The notes below the pieces were generated by a model that was not told the DNA's origin, did no database searches, and worked only from the letters and a program-made list of their open reading frames with translations. DNA of 7,999 bases from the NCBI GenBank assembly GCA_029063695.1, contig JAIDNR010000190.1, forward strand, positions 1 through 7,999. The letters are read 5' to 3'. The stretch is from Ruminococcus sp. (lineage in GTDB: Bacteria; Bacillota; Clostridia; Oscillospirales; Ruminococcaceae). This document shows positions 6,947 to 7,999 of the stretch, one piece after another (the first letter of the stretch is position 1; every line of letters begins with the position of its first letter). A program made the position numbers and the translations under genes.

Positions 6947-6985
6947 GTGTTCAATCTTTGATGTCTTAATAAGTCCATACATTAT

Positions 6986-7014
6986 ATTTTATCATGTTTG
7001 GTGTTTTATGTCAA
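6986..7014 (-). promoter_or_regulatory. Sigma-A-type promoter of the lipoprotein-radA-lipoprotein unit
   Basis: A perfect -35 TTGACA (7014-7009) and -10 TAAAAT (6991-6986) are separated by 17 bp. Initiation near 6979 gives a leader of about 45 nt before the TTG start. An overlapping TATAAT slightly downstream has a 22-bp spacer and is less likely. The start of the divergent plus-strand gene lies about 80 bp to the right. Confidence 0.8.
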
Positions 7015-7094
7015 TATGTTAGAAATAACAGATATTTTAGTTCTTATCTCAAAAAAATCAGCATATTTTTATTTCAGAAAGGAGATGACTTACA

Positions 7095-7406
7095 ATGGAA
7101 GAAGCTGTTTTGAATCAGGAGAATACAGAGAATGAGGAAGAAATAACTGTAATTCCCGAAGAGGATAATACTGAACTTCTTGAAATTGATAATATCATGC
7201 GGAAAAAAGAGGGCAGGGCAGACGATTCGACAGCAATGCAGACGGTTTTGTGTATGATTATTGCAGTAGGATTTATAATTCTCAATATATTCAAGCCCGA
7301 TATGGCGGAAGCTCTTTTCTTACGTCTGAGAGAACTTTCATCAAATGGCAATGAAGTTATTCCGAATCCAATTGATATTATATCCGATTACATAAAGAAT
7401 ATATGA
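7095..7406 (+). CDS. Small single-pass membrane protein encoded with an M50 protease (103 aa)
   Basis: This protein has a very acidic, low-complexity N-terminal segment (about 1-34, rich in Glu and Asn), a short basic patch (RKKEGR, 36-41), one transmembrane helix (about 48-66) and a tail of about 37 residues. By the positive-inside rule the N-terminus should be cytoplasmic. AGGAG at 7080-7084 precedes the ATG by 10 nt. Its TGA overlaps the ATG of the next gene, so the two are translationally coupled and their products may act together. The position mirrors spoIVFA, which encodes the inhibitor placed directly before the spoIVFB protease in Bacillus, but this protein is much shorter and lacks the LytM/M23-like C-terminal domain of SpoIVFA. 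It could be a reduced regulator, a substrate or an unrelated partner. I do not recognise a named family. Confidence 0.85.
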   Translation: MEEAVLNQENTENEEEITVIPEEDNTELLEIDNIMRKKEGRADDSTAMQTVLCMIIAVGFIILNIFKPDMAEALFLRLRELSSNGNEVIPNPIDIISDYIKNI

Positions 7407-7891
7407 AAATAAAAGTTAAATTTTCGTTTCTTGTGTTCAATGCATTGCTGTTCATGTTCCGTGATACAGAACTTATTTCAGCATTCTATATTGCCTGTAT
7501 TTCACATGAAATCGGACATATAACAGCACTGAAACTTACTGGCGGTGAACTGAAATCGATAGAACTGAGCAGTTCGGGAATAAAAATGTCAGCCTCTCCA
7601 TACAGTTCAGTCAGGAATGGAATATTCGTTCTTTTAAGCGGTCCTGTTGTGAATCTGATACTGTATGCTGTTCTTACTGTCTGCAAAATAAGAGGACTTC
7701 TGCCTGTTTTCAATCTTGCTGAGGGTTTGTTTAATCTTCTGCCATACAGTATGCTTGACGGTGGTGCTGTTCTAAATCTCATTGCTGAGGGAAGTGTTCA
7801 TGAACATTGTCTGCAATCAGTTTATTTTGTAATAAAACTGGTTACATCAGTCGTTATTGCCGTTATTATGTTAAGTGTGTGTATTTTATAA
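7403..7891 (+). CDS. SpoIVFB-like site-2 (intramembrane) metalloprotease, family M50
   Basis: Polytopic membrane zinc protease of 162 aa that would cut a membrane-bound substrate within or near the bilayer. The zinc motif HEIGH (H35, E36, H39) lies in an early membrane helix. The core motif GPVVN (80-84) and the third-ligand motif NLLPYSMLDGG, with D119, are both present, so the active site looks complete. Hydrophobic stretches fall at about 7-19, 24-40, 74-94 and 138-161. There is no PDZ or CBS domain, which places it with the short SpoIVFB-type members rather than RseP/RasP. SpoIVFB itself activates pro-sigma-K in sporulation; R. flavefaciens is not known as a spore former, so the substrate here is open. 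Its ATG overlaps the stop of the 103-aa gene, and an intrinsic terminator follows the stop. Confidence 0.92.
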   Translation: MKIKVKFSFLVFNALLFMFRDTELISAFYIACISHEIGHITALKLTGGELKSIELSSSGIKMSASPYSSVRNGIFVLLSGPVVNLILYAVLTVCKIRGLLPVFNLAEGLFNLLPYSMLDGGAVLNLIAEGSVHEHCLQSVYFVIKLVTSVVIAVIMLSVCIL

Positions 7892-7905
7892 TAAAATTAA
7901 TTTTA

Positions 7906-7953
7906 ACGGCATTGCCTGTCATGTAAAACGGACAGGCCGTAGTTTTATTATTT
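7906..7953 (+). terminator. Intrinsic terminator after the M50 protease gene
   Basis: GCCTGTC (7914-7920) pairs with GACAGGC (7931-7937) around a 10-nt loop. The stem is extended by ACGG/CCGT across a small bulge, and a T-rich tail follows (7943-7953). It begins 14 nt after the protease stop codon. The last 46 bases of the window (7954-7999) show no gene I can support. Confidence 0.8.
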
Positions 7954-7999
7954 CTCCGTACAGTATCTTTCTTTTTACATTTTCAATTCATTCTATGAT

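Noticed and set aside
6998..7025. Possible plus-strand promoter (TTGGTG, 16 bp, TAGAAA) for the 103-aa/M50 pair
   Set aside because: The match is weak at both elements and overlaps the much better minus-strand promoter. The plus-strand promoter cannot be fixed by eye, and a sporulation-sigma promoter was not convincing either.
7954..7999. Right-hand end as the tail or start of another gene
   Set aside because: Short frames with early stops occur on both strands. The ATG at 7995 has no ribosome binding site, so too little sequence remains to support a gene.

Overview
The window looks like chromosomal DNA from an anaerobic, plant-fibre-degrading Firmicute of the Ruminococcaceae, most likely a Ruminococcus flavefaciens-type cellulosome producer. 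The evidence is a very large secreted pectinase, PL1-PL9-CBM77 ending in a dockerin, together with AGGAGG-type ribosome binding sites, moderately AT-rich DNA and Thr/Pro linkers. The species assignment is inferred from domain architecture, not from any search.

Layout, left to right. Positions 1-3569 (minus) hold one uninterrupted reading frame of at least 1189 codons that runs off the left edge inside its dockerin. It has its own consensus promoter (-35/-10 at 3705-3677) and a leader of about 100 nt with two hairpins. Positions 3786-3812 hold the intrinsic terminator of the next transcription unit, also on the minus strand. That unit (6933-3821) reads, from its promoter at 7014-6986: a 352-aa lipoprotein with two related acidic loops (TTG start), radA with a 6-nt gap after it, and a 217-aa lipoprotein with a 14-nt gap after radA. 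Divergent from it on the plus strand is a two-gene unit (7095-7891): a 103-aa single-pass membrane protein whose stop overlaps (ATGA) the start of a SpoIVFB-like site-2 metalloprotease of family M50, followed by an intrinsic terminator at 7906-7953.

The three units do different jobs. The pectinase is exported and should dock onto a scaffoldin, where two lyases of different families and a homogalacturonan-binding module attack pectin together. The radA unit joins a DNA-recombination helicase to two exported lipoproteins of unknown role. The membrane pair looks like an intramembrane protease with a small membrane partner. No tRNA, rRNA, CRISPR, insertion sequence or phage gene was seen. The parts most worth a second look are the structured pectinase leader, the duplicated lipoprotein next to radA, and the small partner of the M50 protease.
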